This document shows positions 47,701 through 58,697 of a stretch of 64,000 bases of DNA, piece by piece. The notes under the pieces were generated by a model. It did not search any database. It was not told the origin of the DNA and saw only the letters and a list, made by a program, of their open reading frames with translations. The position numbers were made by a program, and so were the translations under genes. The stretch is from positions 188,191 through 252,190 of the forward strand of contig NZ_AUJI01000009.1 in NCBI RefSeq assembly GCF_000424145.1, in the 5' to 3' direction. Origin of the DNA: Butyrivibrio sp. AC2005 (GTDB lineage: Bacteria > Bacillota > Clostridia > Lachnospirales > Lachnospiraceae). Positions within the stretch are counted from its first letter, which is position 1, and the number at the start of each line of letters is the position of its first letter.

Positions 47701-48577
47701 GGTCCTTGAGATTCACCTTTCACTTGCTGCTAAGGCTCTTGGATTTAACATTGCTACACCTATTTTTGATGGTGCCAACGAGAAAGATATTCAGGCTACT
47801 CTTACCATGGCTAATGATTATGTAAACAGCACTTGGGAAGAGTTTGAAGAGAAATATAAAGATAGTGTAGATCCTGAAATCATGAAGTATCTGTATGATA
47901 ACAGAGATCACAGAGAGCTTTGGAAGGGTGTTCCGATCCATACTGATGGTAAGGTTCAGCTTAGAGATGGTCGTACGGGTATTCCGTTCGATTCACCGAC
48001 AACTATCGGACACATGCATTACCTTAAGCTCCATCACCTTGTTGATGATAAGATCCATGCTCGTTCAACCGGTCCTTACTCATTGGTTACACAGCAGCCT
48101 CTTGGTGGTAAGGCACAGTTCGGTGGACAGCGTTTCGGAGAGATGGAAGTTTGGGCTCTTGAGGCTTATGGTGCAGCTTACACACTGCAGGAGATTCTGA
48201 CTGTTAAGTCTGATGATGTTGTAGGACGTGTTAAGACATATGAAGCAATTATCAAGGGCGATAATATCCCTGAACCCGGAGTACCGGAATCCTTCAAGGT
48301 TCTTCTGAAGGAGCTCCAGTCACTTGGATTGGATGTACGTGTGCTTCGTGAGGATAACACCGAAGTAGAGATCATGGAGTCGGTTGATTACAGTGATTCT
48401 GACTACCGCTATGAAATTGAAGGTGAGGTAAATCGCGACTATGATCGTGAGAATCTCGCAGAGAACGGCTATCAGACACAGGCTTTCGATGAAGATGGCG
48501 AACTTGTGACTGAGGATGACGATGCAGCTATAGAAGAAGAGTTTGATGCTGCAGATGGTCTTGATGACAACTTTTAA
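44720..48577 (+). CDS. rpoB: RNA polymerase subunit beta
   Basis: A 1285-residue beta subunit. Typical regions are the protrusion and lobe ([20 protein letters not shown]), the rifampicin-binding region ([20 protein letters not shown] and [20 protein letters not shown]), the flap and the C-terminal clamp ([20 protein letters not shown]). The acidic C-terminal tail is extended. GGGGTG lies 7 nt before the ATG at 44720, which is therefore preferred over the in-frame ATG at 44714 that sits only 1 nt after it. It forms a transcription unit separate from rplJ-rplL and continues into rpoC after a structured spacer. Confidence 0.97.
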   Translation: MEKNRLHPSGTGKNVRMSFQRQKEVLEMPNLIEVQKNSYQWFLDEGLKEVFNDISPIEDYSGKLSLEFVDFKLCEDEIDKNKNTIEKCKERDATFAAPLKVMVRLNNKESGEIAEHEIFMGDLPLMTATGTFVINGAERVIVSQLVRSPGIYYDITRDKIGKKLIACTVIPNRGAWLEYETDSYDVFYVRVDRTRKVPVTVLIRALGIGSNEEIVDLFGDEPKIQASFTKDPSTDYQSGLLELYKKIRPGEPLSVESAESLINAMFFDARRYDLAKVGRYKFNKKLHFKNRINKQILAEDVIDENTGEMIAAAGTKVDRALATEIQNAGIPYVLVQGEERNIKVLSNMMVDITSFIDCNPEELGITEDVYYPALRDILTENADKDPESLADVIRKNVNELIPKHITKEDILASINYNMHLEYGVGHDDDIDHLGNRRIRCVGELLQNQYRIGLSRLERVVRERMTTHDADEISAQSLINIKPVQAAVKEFFGSSQLSQFMDQNNPLGELTHKRRLSALGPGGLSRDRAGFEVRDVHYTHYGRMCPIETPEGPNIGLINSLASYARVNQYGFVEAPYRKVDRTDPKNPRVTDEVEYLTADEEDNYHVAQANTPLDENGYFKKNNASGRYREETSEYPKTMFEYMDVSPRMVFSVATALIPFLENDDANRALMGSNMQRQAVPLLTTEAPAVGTGMERKAAVDSGVCVVAKKDGVIDFVDSKLIQMTYDDGEKEEYHLIKFQRSNQSNCYNQRPIVFKGDHVKAGDVIADGPSTYMGELGLGKNPLIGFMTWEGYNYEDAVLLSERLVRDDVFTSIHIEEYEAEARETKLGPEEITRDVPGVGDEALKDLDDRGIIRIGAEVRAGDILVGKVTPKGETELTAEERLLRAIFGEKAREVRDTSLKVPHGEYGIVVDAKVFTRENGDELSPGVNQAVRIYIAQKRKISVGDKMAGRHGNKGVVSRVLPIEDMPYLPNGRPLDIVLNPLGVPSRMNIGQVLEIHLSLAAKALGFNIATPIFDGANEKDIQATLTMANDYVNSTWEEFEEKYKDSVDPEIMKYLYDNRDHRELWKGVPIHTDGKVQLRDGRTGIPFDSPTTIGHMHYLKLHHLVDDKIHARSTGPYSLVTQQPLGGKAQFGGQRFGEMEVWALEAYGAAYTLQEILTVKSDDVVGRVKTYEAIIKGDNIPEPGVPESFKVLLKELQSLGLDVRVLREDNTEVEIMESVDYSDSDYRYEIEGEVNRDYDRENLAENGYQTQAFDEDGELVTEDDDAAIEEEFDAADGLDDNF

Positions 48578-48580
48578 TCA

Positions 48581-48697
48581 AATTTGAATTACTTAGTAAT
48601 TCAAATTACGATTAAAAATTATTGTGCGCATCGGCGTGAAAGGTAAAGGTTGCTAAAGCAACCACGCCTCGCGCGAGAATTTCGCAAGCGAAATTCT
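48581..48697 (+). other. Three hairpins in the rpoB-rpoC spacer
   Basis: The 178-bp spacer holds AATTTGAATTAC/GTAATTCAAATT (48581-48607, extended outwards by TTAATC/GATTAA), a bulged GGCGTG...GGTTGC/GCAACC...CACGCC hairpin (48632-48667) and AGAATTTCGC/GCGAAATTCT (48676-48697). None ends in a T run, so they look like mRNA structure and not terminators. Confidence 0.8.
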
Positions 48698-48755
48698 AAT
48701 CTATATGCGGTAATTAGTAACTGCAACCACGTAAACAAGAGAAAAGAGGTTACGA

Positions 48756-51700
48756 ATGTCTGATTCTACAATGAATAAAGCAATAAACGAAGCTTCCAGC
48801 GGAAGAACTTCATCAGCACCGACATATCAGCCGATGACATTTGATGCTATAAAGATTGGTCTCGCTTCTCCTGAGAAGATCAGAGAGTGGTCACATGGCG
48901 AGGTTTTAAAGCCTGAGACAATCAACTATCGTACACTTAAGCCTGAAAGAGACGGTCTGTTCTGTGAGAAGATTTTTGGACCCACAAAGGACTGGGAATG
49001 TCACTGTGGTAAGTACAAAAAGATTCGTTACAGAGGCGTAATCTGTGACCGTTGTGGCGTTGAAGTAACTAAGAGCAGTGTTCGTCGTGAGCGTATGGGT
49101 CACATCGAGCTTGCTGCTCCTGTATCACATATCTGGTATTTCAAGGGTATTCCCAGCCGTATGGGACTTATCCTTGATCTTTCACCCAGAGTACTTGAGA
49201 AGGTTCTGTACTTTGCTTCATATATCGTACTTGATGCCGGAGAGACAAACCTGGAATATAAACAGGTTCTTTCTGAGAAGGAATATCAGGATGCCCGTGA
49301 AGAGTGGGGCGGAAAATTCCGTGCAGGTATCGGTGCAGAAGCAATTAAAGAGCTTCTTATGAGTATCGATCTTGAAGCTGAATATCAGGAACTCAAGGAA
49401 GGTCTTGATACTTCCAGCGGACAGAAGAAGCAGCGTATCATAAAGAGACTTGAAGTTGTTGAGTCTTTCCGTGAATCAGGTAATGATCCTTCATGGATGG
49501 TACTTGACTGCATTCCGGTTATTCCTCCGGATCTTCGTCCTATGGTACAGCTCGACGGTGGACGTTTTGCAACATCAGATCTTAATGATCTTTACCGTCG
49601 TATTATTAACAGAAATAATCGTCTTAAGAGACTTCTTGATCTTGGCGCTCCGGACATCATTGTTCGTAACGAGAAGCGTATGCTTCAGGAAGCTGTAGAC
49701 GCACTTATTGATAACGGCAGACGTGGAAGACCTGTTACAGGTCCCGGAAACCGTGCACTTAAATCCCTTTCAGACATGCTTAAAGGTAAGGGCGGTCGTT
49801 TCCGTCAGAACCTTCTTGGTAAGCGTGTTGACTATTCAGGACGTTCAGTTATTGTCGTAGGTCCTGAGCTTAAGATTTATCAGTGCGGACTTCCTAAGGA
49901 AATGGCTATTGAACTTTTCAAGCCCTTTGTTATGAAGGAACTTGTTTCCAGAGGAATCTCACAGAATATAAAGAATGCCAAGAAGCTTGTCGAGAGACTT
50001 GATGAGCAGGTATGGGATGTACTTGAGGATGTAATTAAAGAGCACCCTGTAATGCTTAACCGTGCTCCCACACTTCACAGACTTGGTATCCAGGCATTTG
50101 AGCCTATCCTTGTTGAAGGTAAAGCTATTAAGCTTCATCCGCTTGTTTGTACACCTTTCAATGCGGACTTCGATGGTGACCAGATGGCTGTACACCTTCC
50201 TTTGTCCGTAGAGGCACAGGCAGAGAGCAGATTCCTTATGCTTGCTCCTAACAACCTGCTTAAGCCTTCAGATGGTGGTCCTGTTAACGTTCCTACTCAG
50301 GATATGGTCCTTGGTATTTACTATCTTACACAGGAGCGTGAAGGTGCAAAGGGTGAAGGTAAGTTCTTTAAGAGCATAGATGAAGCAATCCTTGCTTACG
50401 AGAATGATTACATTACACTTCAGTCAAAAATTACAATCCGTATAAGTCGTAAGAATGAGAACGGAGAGGAAGAATCCGGACTTGTTGAGTCTACACTTGG
50501 AAGATTCCTTTTCAATGAGTTCATTCCTCAGGATCTTGGATTTGTTGATCGTTCAGTTCCGGAGAACAAGTACAAGCTTGAAATCGACTTTATGGTTGGT
50601 AAGAAACAGCTGAAGAAAATCGTTACCAATATGATCAATACACATGGTACTTTTGCTACAGCAGAGGTACTTGATAAGATCAAGTCAACAGGTTATCACT
50701 ATTCAACAAGAGCGGCTATGACCGTATCTATTGCAGATATGACAGTGCCTCCGCAGAAGCAGGAAATGCTTGATGAAGCACAGGCTGTTGTTGATGAGAT
50801 TGCTACAAACTACCGTCGTGGTCTTATGACAGACGAAGAGCGTTATCGTCTTGTTGTTGAGACATGGATGGATACAGATAAGAAGCTTACCGATGTCCTT
50901 CTTAAAGGACTTGATAAGTACAACAATATTCACATGATGGCGGATTCCGGAGCCCGTGGTAGTGATCAGCAGATCAAGCAGCTGGCTGGTATGCGTGGAC
51001 TTATGGCTGATACAACAGGTCGTACAATCGAACTTCCTATCAAGTCAAACTTCCGTGAAGGTCTGGACGTTCTGGAATACTTCATGTCAGCGCATGGTGC
51101 TCGTAAGGGTCTGTCCGATACAGCGCTTCGTACAGCCGATTCAGGATATTTGACACGTCGAATGGTTGACGTATCACAGGAGCTTATTATCCGTGAGCTT
51201 GACTGTAGTGAAGGAAAGGCAGTAATTCCCGGAATTACTGTTAAGGAATTCAAAGACGGTAAGGCTATGATCGAGCCTTTAGAGGATCGTATCACAGGAA
51301 GATATACATGTGAGGATATCAAGGACAAAGATGGAAACATAATTGTTAAGAAGAATCACATTATTACACCCAGCCGTGCTAAGAGAATCTTAAGTGATGG
51401 TATTAACAGTAAGGGTGAGCCTGTAACAGCAGTTAAGATTCGTACAATCCTTACATGCCGTTCACACATTGGTATCTGTGCTAAGTGCTATGGTGCTAAC
51501 ATGGCAACCGGTGAACCTGTTCAGGTCGGTGAAACAGTTGGTATCATTGCAGCTCAGTCTATCGGTGAGCCCGGAACACAGCTTACTATGAGAACATTCC
51601 ATACCGGTGGTGTTGCCGGTGGAGATATCACACAGGGTCTTCCCCGTGTTGAGGAGCTTTTCGAGGCAAGAAAACCTAAGGGACTTGCAATTATTTCAGA

Positions 51701-52466
51701 GCTTGATGGTACAGCTACCATTAAGGATACAAAGAAGAAACGTGAAGTTATCATCACAAACGATGAGACAGGTGAGTCAAAGGCATATCTCATCCCTTAC
51801 GGATCACGTATCAAGGTTATTGATAACCAGCAGGTTGAGGCCGGTGATGAGCTTACAGAAGGTTCCGTAAATCCTCATGATCTTCTTAAGATCAAGGGAA
51901 TCCGTGCAGTTCAGGATTATCTGCTCCGCGAGGTTCAGAGAGTTTATCGTCTGCAGGGTGTTGATATCTGCGATAAGCATATCGAGGTTATTGTTCGTCA
52001 GATGCTTAAGAAGGTACGCATAGAGGAGAGTGGAGATACAAACTTCCTTCCCGGAACACTGGTTGACGTACTTGATTTCGAGGACGACAATGAGAGACTT
52101 ATAAGTGAAGGCAAAAAGCCCGCAGAAGGAAAGCAGGTTATTCTTGGTATTACCAAGGCCGCTCTTGCTACAAACTCCTTCCTGTCAGCTGCATCCTTCC
52201 AGGAGACAACAAAGGTTCTTACCGATGCTGCTATTAAGGGTAAGGTTGATCCTCTTATCGGACTTAAGGAAAACGTTATTATCGGTAAACTGATTCCTGC
52301 AGGAACAGGTATGAAGCGTTATCGTAACACAGCTCTTAATACAGATGCTAACTTTAAGGATCTCGATAAGCTGATTCTTAAGAAGAATCTGGATGACGAT
52401 GATGATTTTATCACTGATCTTGATTCCGAGGCAGATGAGGTAGTCGTAACTGACGACGAGGAATAA
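48756..52466 (+). CDS. rpoC: RNA polymerase subunit beta-prime
   Basis: A 1236-residue beta-prime subunit. The N-terminal zinc site is visible as C-H-C-x2-(K)[18 protein letters not shown]. The catalytic metal loop [15 protein letters not shown] is intact, as are the bridge helix and trigger-loop region ([20 protein letters not shown]). A second zinc site ([13 protein letters not shown]) precedes it. Acidic C-terminal tail. AGAGG lies before the ATG. It is transcribed with rpoB; the next operon has its own promoter. Confidence 0.97.
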   Translation: MSDSTMNKAINEASSGRTSSAPTYQPMTFDAIKIGLASPEKIREWSHGEVLKPETINYRTLKPERDGLFCEKIFGPTKDWECHCGKYKKIRYRGVICDRCGVEVTKSSVRRERMGHIELAAPVSHIWYFKGIPSRMGLILDLSPRVLEKVLYFASYIVLDAGETNLEYKQVLSEKEYQDAREEWGGKFRAGIGAEAIKELLMSIDLEAEYQELKEGLDTSSGQKKQRIIKRLEVVESFRESGNDPSWMVLDCIPVIPPDLRPMVQLDGGRFATSDLNDLYRRIINRNNRLKRLLDLGAPDIIVRNEKRMLQEAVDALIDNGRRGRPVTGPGNRALKSLSDMLKGKGGRFRQNLLGKRVDYSGRSVIVVGPELKIYQCGLPKEMAIELFKPFVMKELVSRGISQNIKNAKKLVERLDEQVWDVLEDVIKEHPVMLNRAPTLHRLGIQAFEPILVEGKAIKLHPLVCTPFNADFDGDQMAVHLPLSVEAQAESRFLMLAPNNLLKPSDGGPVNVPTQDMVLGIYYLTQEREGAKGEGKFFKSIDEAILAYENDYITLQSKITIRISRKNENGEEESGLVESTLGRFLFNEFIPQDLGFVDRSVPENKYKLEIDFMVGKKQLKKIVTNMINTHGTFATAEVLDKIKSTGYHYSTRAAMTVSIADMTVPPQKQEMLDEAQAVVDEIATNYRRGLMTDEERYRLVVETWMDTDKKLTDVLLKGLDKYNNIHMMADSGARGSDQQIKQLAGMRGLMADTTGRTIELPIKSNFREGLDVLEYFMSAHGARKGLSDTALRTADSGYLTRRMVDVSQELIIRELDCSEGKAVIPGITVKEFKDGKAMIEPLEDRITGRYTCEDIKDKDGNIIVKKNHIITPSRAKRILSDGINSKGEPVTAVKIRTILTCRSHIGICAKCYGANMATGEPVQVGETVGIIAAQSIGEPGTQLTMRTFHTGGVAGGDITQGLPRVEELFEARKPKGLAIISELDGTATIKDTKKKREVIITNDETGESKAYLIPYGSRIKVIDNQQVEAGDELTEGSVNPHDLLKIKGIRAVQDYLLREVQRVYRLQGVDICDKHIEVIVRQMLKKVRIEESGDTNFLPGTLVDVLDFEDDNERLISEGKKPAEGKQVILGITKAALATNSFLSAASFQETTKVLTDAAIKGKVDPLIGLKENVIIGKLIPAGTGMKRYRNTALNTDANFKDLDKLILKKNLDDDDDFITDLDSEADEVVVTDDEE

Positions 52467-52522
52467 TACTTTTCTTAATTATGAAAAGTTCATAAAATAG
52501 TACAATTTTAAAACGATTGTGC

Positions 52523-52551
52523 TTGACAAGCTAATTTTTAATATTTATACT
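52523..52551 (+). promoter_or_regulatory. Promoter of the rpsL-rpsG-fusA (str) operon
   Basis: TTGACA and TATACT with a 17-bp spacer, a near-consensus strong promoter, about 145 bp upstream of rpsL. Confidence 0.85.
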
Positions 52552-52565
52552 TGTAAACTGTGCGA

Positions 52566-52598
52566 CAAGCGAGAGGGGTAGTTTGCCCCTTTCGCTTG
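52566..52598 (+). promoter_or_regulatory. Strong hairpin at the 5' end of the str-operon mRNA
   Basis: CAAGCGA-GAGGGG pairs with CCCCTT-TCGCTTG around a short loop. No T run follows, so it is not a terminator; it begins close to the predicted transcription start. Confidence 0.6.
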
Positions 52599-52697
52599 AA
52601 GTATGTAATTGTTTTGTTGATTTTCAGATGGTTTCTATGTCAGAGAGCTGTCTGTTTATCATATATTGTTTTACTACTAAAATAGGAGGTAAAAGGA

Positions 52698-53117
52698 ATG
52701 CCAACATTTAACCAGTTAGTTCGTAAAGGCCGTCAGACTTCTGAGAAGAAGTCAACAGCTCCTGCGCTTCAGAAAGGATTCAATTCCCTTCACAAGAAGG
52801 CAATTGATACTGCTTCACCGCAGAAGAGAGGCGTATGCACAGCTGTTAAGACTGCTACACCTAAGAAGCCTAACTCAGCTCTTAGAAAGATCGCCAGAGT
52901 ACGTCTTTCTAACGGTATCGAGGTGACAAGCTATATCCCCGGCGAAGGCCACAACCTTCAGGAGCACAGCGTTGTTCTCATCCGTGGTGGAAGAGTTAAG
53001 GACCTGCCTGGTACAAGATATCACATTATTCGTGGAACTCTTGACACAGCAGGTGTTGCAGACCGTAAGCAGGCTCGCTCCAAGTACGGTGCAAAGAGAC
53101 CTAAGGCTGCAAAGTAA
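52698..53117 (+). CDS. rpsL: 30S ribosomal protein S12
   Basis: A 139-residue decoding-centre protein with the conserved N-terminal extension ([12 protein letters not shown]) and the loops [20 protein letters not shown] and [12 protein letters not shown] where streptomycin-resistance changes occur in other bacteria; both are wild-type in appearance. An AGGAGG site precedes the ATG. It is the first gene of the str operon. Confidence 0.98.
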   Translation: MPTFNQLVRKGRQTSEKKSTAPALQKGFNSLHKKAIDTASPQKRGVCTAVKTATPKKPNSALRKIARVRLSNGIEVTSYIPGEGHNLQEHSVVLIRGGRVKDLPGTRYHIIRGTLDTAGVADRKQARSKYGAKRPKAAK

Positions 53118-53285
53118 TTTAAGTAACTATCATTACAAGATCTAATTTTTTTAATGGTGTTGGTATTTCTCTTTTATATAGAAGTAAGAAAAACCGCACG
53201 TACACTAAAATTAGTGAGTACCTATGATCTATAGTAAACAGATGAAGACTGACACTCATCTGTGATTCTAAAGGAGGGAAGAACC

Positions 53286-53756
53286 GTGCCGCGTAAAGGA
53301 CATATTGTAAAACGTGACGTATTAGCGGATCCTTTATACGATAACAAGGTTGTAACAAAGCTTATCAACACAGTTATGCTTGATGGTAAGAAGGGTGTTG
53401 CACAGAAAATCGTATATGGTGCATTCGCACAGGTAGAGGAGAAGGCTGGTAAGCCTGCTCTTGAAGTATTCGAGGGTGCTATGAACAACATCATGCCCGC
53501 TCTCGAGGTAAAGGCTAGACGTATCGGTGGTGCTACATATCAGGTACCGATCGAGGTTCGTCCGGATAGACGTCAGGCTCTTGCACTTCGCTGGCTTGTA
53601 ACATTTTCTCGTAACAGAGGCGAGAAGACCATGGTCGACAGACTTGCATCTGAGATTCTTGATGCATTTAACAACACTGGTGCATCTGTAAAGAGAAAAG
53701 AAGATATGCACAAGATGGCAGAAGCAAACAAGGCATTTTCACACTACAGATTCTAA
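53286..53756 (+). CDS. rpsG: 30S ribosomal protein S7
   Basis: A 156-residue primary rRNA-binding protein that organises the 30S head. The start is GTG at 53286, 7 nt after AAAGGAGGG; this gives the standard N-terminus [12 protein letters not shown]. An in-frame ATG 24 nt upstream would place the ribosome-binding site inside the gene and is rejected. Family motifs [20 protein letters not shown] and AHRWL-like [10 protein letters not shown] are present. The 168-bp spacer after rpsL has a CAGATG/CATCTG hairpin just before the ribosome-binding site. Confidence 0.97.
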   Translation: MPRKGHIVKRDVLADPLYDNKVVTKLINTVMLDGKKGVAQKIVYGAFAQVEEKAGKPALEVFEGAMNNIMPALEVKARRIGGATYQVPIEVRPDRRQALALRWLVTFSRNRGEKTMVDRLASEILDAFNNTGASVKRKEDMHKMAEANKAFSHYRF

Positions 53757-53807
53757 TTTTAAGAGTTTGGTGTTAGAAACGTCGATTTTTATTAGGAGGA
53801 TAAACCT

Positions 53808-55925
53808 TTGGCTGAAAGACAATACCCATTGGAGAGAACCAGAAACATTGGTATTATGGCGCATATTGATGCCGGTAAGACTACACTTACAGAGCGTATT
53901 CTTTACTATACCGGTGTTAACTACAAGATTGGTGAGACCTACGAAGGTACTGCTACCATGGACTGGATGGAACAGGAGCAGGAGAGAGGTATCACAATCA
54001 CATCTGCAGCTACAACATGCCATTGGACACTTCAGGAAAACGGAAAGGTTAAGCCCGGTGCTCAGGAGCATCGTATCAACATTATCGATACTCCCGGCCA
54101 CGTTGACTTTACCGTTGAGGTTGAGCGTTCACTTCGTGTACTTGATGGCGCTGTAGGCGTATTCAGTGCAAAAGAAGGCGTTGAGCCTCAGTCTGAGAAC
54201 GTATGGCGTCAGGCTGACGGATTTAATGTTCCTCGTATGGCATTCATCAACAAGATGGATATCATTGGAGCAAACTATTTCGGAGCTGTTGAGCAGATCA
54301 GAAATAGACTTAAGAAAAACGCTATTATGATCGAAATCCCGATCGGAGCTGAGGATCAGTTCCAGGGTGTTATCGACCTTTTTGAGATGCAGGCTTACAT
54401 CTATAATGATGATAAGGGTGAAGATGTAACAATCGGCGAGATCCCTGCTGATCTTAAGGATGATGCAGAGCTTTATCGTAGTGAGCTCGTGGAGAAGATC
54501 TGCGACCTCGATGAAGATCTTATGATGAAGTACCTTGAGGGTGAGGAGCCTACAAAGGAGGAGCTTAAGGCTGCTCTTCGTAAGGCTACTTGTGAGTGCA
54601 AAGCTTTCCCTGTATGCTGTGGTTCTGCACACAGAAACCGTGGTATCCAGAAGCTTATCGACGCTGTTATCGAGTTCATGCCTTCACCTATTGACATCCC
54701 TGCATGTAAGGGTACAGACATGGATGGCAATGAGGTTGAGGTTGAGTCAACAGATGATGGCCCGTTCGCAGCTCTTGCATTCAAGATTGTCAGCGATCCT
54801 TTCGTAGGAAAGCTTGCATTCTTCCGTGTATATCGTGGTACTGCAAATTCAGGTTCTTACGTACTTAACAGTACTAAGGACACAAAGGAGCGTCTTGGAC
54901 GTATCCTTCAGATGCATGCTAATAAGCGTTCAGACCTTGATAAGGTATATTCAGGTGATATCGCTGCAGCTGTTGGTCTTAAGAACACAACTACAGGTGA
55001 TACACTCTGTGATGAGAAGAACCCCGTAATCCTTGAGTCTATGGAGTTCCCGGATCCCGTTATCGAGCTTGCTATCGAGCCTAAGACTAAGGCTGGTCAG
55101 CAGAAGCTTGATGAAGCACTTCAGAAGCTTGCTGAAGAGGATCCTACATTCAGAGCACATACAAACTCTGAGACAGGTCAGACTATCATCGCTGGTATGG
55201 GTGAGCTTCACCTTGATATCATCGTTGACAGACTTCTTCGTGAGTATAAGGTAGAGGCTAACGTTGGTGCACCTCAGGTTGCATACAGAGAGGCTCTTGT
55301 AAATGCTTGCGATATCGAGAGTAAGTATGCTAAGCAGTCCGGTGGACGTGGTCAGTATGGTCACTGTAAGGTTCGTTTCGAGCCCATGGATGCCAACGGA
55401 GAAAACCTTTACCAGTTTGATAGCGAAGTTGTCGGTGGTTCTATTCCTAAGGAATATATCCAGCCTATCAGCGAAGGTATCGAAGAGGCTATGAAGGCAG
55501 GTTCTCTTGGTGGATTCCCTGTTGTAGGTGTACATGCTACAGTTTATGACGGATCTTATCATGAAGTCGATTCTTCAGAAATGGCATTCCACATTGCCGG
55601 ATCAATGGCATTTAAGGATGCTATGGCTAAGGGCGGAATGGTTCTCCTTGAGCCCATCATGAAGGTTGAGGTTACTATGCCTGAAGAGTACATGGGAGAT
55701 GTTATCGGTGACGTTAACTCTCGTCGTGGACAGGTTGAAGGTATGGATGACCTTGGCGGCGGTAAGATTGTTAGAGCACATGTTCCGCTTGCTGAGATGT
55801 TCGGATATGCTACAGACCTTCGTTCCAGAACACAGGGTCGTGGTAACTACTCCATGTTCTTCGAGAAGTATGCTCCTGTTCCGAAGAACATCCAGGAGAA
55901 GGTTCTATCTAACAAGAACGCTTAA
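53808..55925 (+). CDS. fusA: Elongation factor G
   Basis: A 705-residue translocation GTPase. G1 is [10 protein letters not shown]2 includes [11 protein letters not shown]3 DTPGHVDFT and G4 NKMD; domains II-V follow with normal length. The start is TTG at 53808, fixed by TTAGGAGG 8 nt upstream and by the canonical [21 protein letters not shown]-terminus. A weak GGGGCTT/AAGCCCC hairpin follows the stop, so some readthrough to tuf is possible although tuf has its own promoter. Confidence 0.97.
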   Translation: MAERQYPLERTRNIGIMAHIDAGKTTLTERILYYTGVNYKIGETYEGTATMDWMEQEQERGITITSAATTCHWTLQENGKVKPGAQEHRINIIDTPGHVDFTVEVERSLRVLDGAVGVFSAKEGVEPQSENVWRQADGFNVPRMAFINKMDIIGANYFGAVEQIRNRLKKNAIMIEIPIGAEDQFQGVIDLFEMQAYIYNDDKGEDVTIGEIPADLKDDAELYRSELVEKICDLDEDLMMKYLEGEEPTKEELKAALRKATCECKAFPVCCGSAHRNRGIQKLIDAVIEFMPSPIDIPACKGTDMDGNEVEVESTDDGPFAALAFKIVSDPFVGKLAFFRVYRGTANSGSYVLNSTKDTKERLGRILQMHANKRSDLDKVYSGDIAAAVGLKNTTTGDTLCDEKNPVILESMEFPDPVIELAIEPKTKAGQQKLDEALQKLAEEDPTFRAHTNSETGQTIIAGMGELHLDIIVDRLLREYKVEANVGAPQVAYREALVNACDIESKYAKQSGGRGQYGHCKVRFEPMDANGENLYQFDSEVVGGSIPKEYIQPISEGIEEAMKAGSLGGFPVVGVHATVYDGSYHEVDSSEMAFHIAGSMAFKDAMAKGGMVLLEPIMKVEVTMPEEYMGDVIGDVNSRRGQVEGMDDLGGGKIVRAHVPLAEMFGYATDLRSRTQGRGNYSMFFEKYAPVPKNIQEKVLSNKNA

Positions 55926-56004
55926 TAAGGTAATATAAGTGGGGCTTAAAGTTATTTTTCGAATGAAAACATACCTCAAAGCCCCTATTTATACTATTTA
56001 AGGC

Positions 56005-56033
56005 TTGATTTCAAGCCAAAATTCTAATATAAT
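56005..56033 (+). promoter_or_regulatory. tuf promoter
   Basis: TTGATT and a perfect TATAAT with a 17-bp spacer, 69 bp upstream of tuf. Confidence 0.85.
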
Positions 56034-56101
56034 CGATATGTCGGTTATTATGAGAAAAGAATGTTAATGTAACATTTTTTATTTAAGGAGGATATTTTAA
56101 A

Positions 56102-57292
56102 ATGGCTAAAGCTAAGTTTGACAGAAGCAAACCGCACGTAAACATTGGTACAATCGGACACGTTGACCATGGTAAGACAACTCTTACAGCAGCTATCACA
56201 ACTGTTCTTGCTGACAGAGGATTCAGCCCTGCTGTTGCTTTCGATCAGATCGATAAAGCACCCGAGGAAAAAGAGCGTGGTATCACAATCAACTCTGCTC
56301 ACATCGAGTATGAGACAGCTAACAGACACTACGCACACGTTGACTGCCCTGGCCACGCTGACTATGTAAAGAACATGATCACTGGTGCAGCTCAGATGGA
56401 TGGTTCTATCCTTGTTGTTGCTGCTACTGATGGTGTTATGGCTCAGACAAGAGAGCACGTTCTTCTTGCTCGTCAGGTAGGTGTTCCTTACATCATCGTA
56501 TTCATGAACAAGTGCGATATGGTTGATGATCCTGAACTTCTTGACCTCGTTGAGATGGAGATCAGAGACCTTCTTACAGAGTATGAGTTCCCTGGAGATG
56601 ATATCCCGATCATTCGTGGTTCAGCTCTTAAGGCTCTTGAGGATCCTAAGTCTGAGTGGGGCGACAAGGTTATGGAGCTTATGGACACAGTTGATTCTTA
56701 CATCCCTGAACCTACTCGTGAGACAGATAAGCCTTTCCTTATGCCTGTTGAGGACGTATTCACAATCACAGGTCGTGGAACAGTTGCTACTGGCCGTGTA
56801 GAGAGAGGTCACCTTAACCTTAACGACGAAATCGAAATCGTTGGTATCAAGGAAGAGACATCTAAGTCAGTATGTACTGGTATCGAGATGTTCCGTAAGA
56901 CAATGGATTACTGCGAAGCTGGTGACAACGTTGGTCTTCTTCTTCGTGGTGTTGACCGTGATGGTATCCAAAGAGGTCAGTGTATCACAAAGCCCGGTTC
57001 TGTAACTTGCCATAAGAAGTTCACAGCTGAGGTTTACGTTCTTACAAAGGATGAAGGTGGACGTCATACTCCTTTCTTCAACAACTACAGACCTCAGTTC
57101 TACTTCAGAACAACTGACGTTACAGGTGTTTGCAACCTTCCTGAAGGTACAGAGATGTGCATGCCTGGTGACCACGTAACAATGAGCATCGAGCTTATCC
57201 ACCCCATCGCTATGGAGCAGGGTCTTAAGTTCGCTATCCGTGAGGGTGGTAGAACAGTTGGATCAGGCCGTGTTGCTACAATCATCGAGTAA
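56102..57292 (+). CDS. tuf: Elongation factor Tu
   Basis: A 396-residue GTPase delivering aminoacyl-tRNA. G1 [11 protein letters not shown]2 [13 protein letters not shown]3 [12 protein letters not shown] and G4 NKCDMVD are intact, and the C-terminal [12 protein letters not shown] motif is present. Codon usage appears strongly biased, as expected for a highly expressed gene. AAGGAGG site before the ATG. It ends at a strong terminator that marks the edge of the conserved translation block. Confidence 0.98.
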   Translation: MAKAKFDRSKPHVNIGTIGHVDHGKTTLTAAITTVLADRGFSPAVAFDQIDKAPEEKERGITINSAHIEYETANRHYAHVDCPGHADYVKNMITGAAQMDGSILVVAATDGVMAQTREHVLLARQVGVPYIIVFMNKCDMVDDPELLDLVEMEIRDLLTEYEFPGDDIPIIRGSALKALEDPKSEWGDKVMELMDTVDSYIPEPTRETDKPFLMPVEDVFTITGRGTVATGRVERGHLNLNDEIEIVGIKEETSKSVCTGIEMFRKTMDYCEAGDNVGLLLRGVDRDGIQRGQCITKPGSVTCHKKFTAEVYVLTKDEGGRHTPFFNNYRPQFYFRTTDVTGVCNLPEGTEMCMPGDHVTMSIELIHPIAMEQGLKFAIREGGRTVGSGRVATIIE

Positions 57293-57326
57293 TCCGGACT
57301 GAATAGTTCAAACTATAAGTAAAATC

Positions 57327-57359
57327 AAGGCTTCCGAGAGTTTTCTCGGAAGCCTTTTT
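57327..57359 (+). terminator. tuf terminator
   Basis: AAGGCTTCCGAGA/TCTCGGAAGCCTT around a tetraloop with T run; perfect stem. Confidence 0.95.
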
Positions 57360-57446
57360 ACATGTAAATATGGTAAACTAATGATAAAAAAATAGTATCT
57401 GGTACCTTTTTGGTACCTTTTTTTGGGGTTCCAGTACCAACAATAA

Positions 57447-57970
57447 AGAAGCTACCGGCAAATTGAAGAACAATATGGAGTTACCAAAAAGCAGGCGAGA
57501 CTCGCAATCGACTATCTGTGCAAAATTGGTGTAATTCGTAAGCATTTAAGAAATGAAACAACTAAAGATGGCATTAAGCTATATAACTGTATGTATCTGG
57601 AATTAGTACCAGAGAAATTGAAGGAAATTACTTTTCCGAAAAAACTTATAGGGGTGTGCCCTCCAGGGCATCACCCTGTGCCCTAGAGGGCACTACCCTG
57701 GTTCCCTGCAGGGCAGAGGGTGGTGACCTACAGGGTACCACTAATACAAAGATTACTACAGAGAATACTAACTTAGATTACATCAATCTTATCAATCAGA
57801 AAAATGATACAAGTGACGAAAATCCTACATATCAGGTTTATAGGATGGATGAAATAAAAGCATATCGTGAAATTATAAAAGTGAATCTTGACTATGACGT
57901 GATGAGATCAAGGCTTATATTTGACAGCGAAAAAATAAAAAAAGAGGCAGAGGATAAGGAGGGAAAATGA
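57447..57970 (+). pseudogene. Broken replication-initiator-like gene (DUF6017 type) of a mobile element
   Basis: Two halves in different frames resemble replication-initiator/DUF6017 proteins of Firmicute mobilizable elements. The first half (57447-57686, no start codon, preceded by an in-frame stop) encodes a winged-helix-like segment with EEQYGVTKKQARLAIDYLCK and YLELVPEKLKEITF, ending at TAG. The second half (about 57700-57970, another frame) encodes the Thr/Asn-rich linker and the signature MDEIKAYREIIKVNLDYDVM, then stops early. The N-terminal part and most of the C-terminal domain are gone. Palindromic 22-bp repeats lie exactly where the frame changes. The stop overlaps the MobC-like start, as in intact elements. 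The family call is from motif memory. Confidence 0.6.
57656..57743 (+). repeat. Four 22-bp palindromic repeats inside the broken replication gene
   Basis: Units at 57656, 57678, 57700 and 57722 share a core of the type TCCCT-NN-AGGGCA, for instance GTGCCCTCCAGGGCATCACC. They are GC-rich in an AT-rich fragment. The unit length is not a multiple of three, so copy-number change shifts the reading frame. Confidence 0.75.
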
Positions 57971-58410
57971 AAAAAATCAAGGAAGAAGACAGAAGAAATA
58001 CTGACAAATACTTACATGTTCGTCTAAGCGAAAATGAACTGAAAAGATTACGCAATCTTGCTAATGATTTTGAGATGTCTGTTTCCGAATTTGTTCGTTG
58101 GTCCATTTTTCAGAGACAAGTAACTATGCGAATTTTGATAGATGATGAGACCAATGCTCTTACAAAAATCAAATATCAGTTAGGAAGGATTGGAAATAAC
58201 ATTAACCAGATTGCTAAGCTTATTAATACTGGATATGTTAACCCTGAAATGTTTAGAAATGAATTAAATGACATGTGTAATATAATTCATAATGAAGTAT
58301 GTCTGCTAAATGATGTCCAGTCAGCGACTCATAATAGTTGGAGAAAAGCTATCTCAAAATACTCTAAGTATTATCAAATTGATAGAACCGATTGTGGAAT
58401 AAAAGAATGA
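57967..58410 (+). CDS. MobC-like plasmid mobilization relaxosome protein
   Basis: A 147-residue protein with an N-terminal ribbon-helix-helix-type DNA-binding region (HVRLSENELKRLRNLANDFE, then MSVSEFVRW) and the MobC signature YQLGRIGNNINQIAKLINTG near residues 75-94. MobC proteins assist a relaxase at oriT during conjugative mobilization. Translation is coupled: ATG overlaps the upstream stop (ATGA), and AAGGAGGG lies 6 nt upstream. The relaxase gene that normally follows is absent, so this appears to be a remnant, though the gene itself is intact. Confidence 0.82.
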   Translation: MKKIKEEDRRNTDKYLHVRLSENELKRLRNLANDFEMSVSEFVRWSIFQRQVTMRILIDDETNALTKIKYQLGRIGNNINQIAKLINTGYVNPEMFRNELNDMCNIIHNEVCLLNDVQSATHNSWRKAISKYSKYYQIDRTDCGIKE

Positions 58411-58697
58411 TTCTGAATAATAGGCGGTTGCTTTCTATATGGATTATAAAAAGGCGGTGTGATTAAGACTCACATCGCCATAATATTTGAAGTATTAAAA
58501 TCTTGCAGCTGTAGTGATGATTTCATCAACAGCATTCCTGCATCATTGAGTTGGTAAAATGATGTGAACATAAAAATAAAGCAATTAGAAGCAGAGCCTA
58601 AATTGACTCGTGATACCAAAGGAGCCAATGGCTCTCAACTTAACCCTGTATCGGTTTTGGGGTGAATATGGTAAAATATAAGTGAGGTAAATAGTAA
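58411..58697. other. Non-coding junction after the mobile-element remnant
   Basis: The stretch holds an imperfect hairpin GGCGGTGTGA/TCACATCGCC near 58453-58482 without a clear T run, a GAGCC-AATG-GCTC hairpin near 58621 and a GAGGT ribosome-binding site for the next gene. No relaxase or oriT was recognised. Confidence 0.5.

Noticed and set aside
57656..57970. Independent 104-residue gene
   Set aside because: Its first third is the palindromic repeat region in one arbitrary frame and the rest matches the C-terminal part of the broken replication gene.
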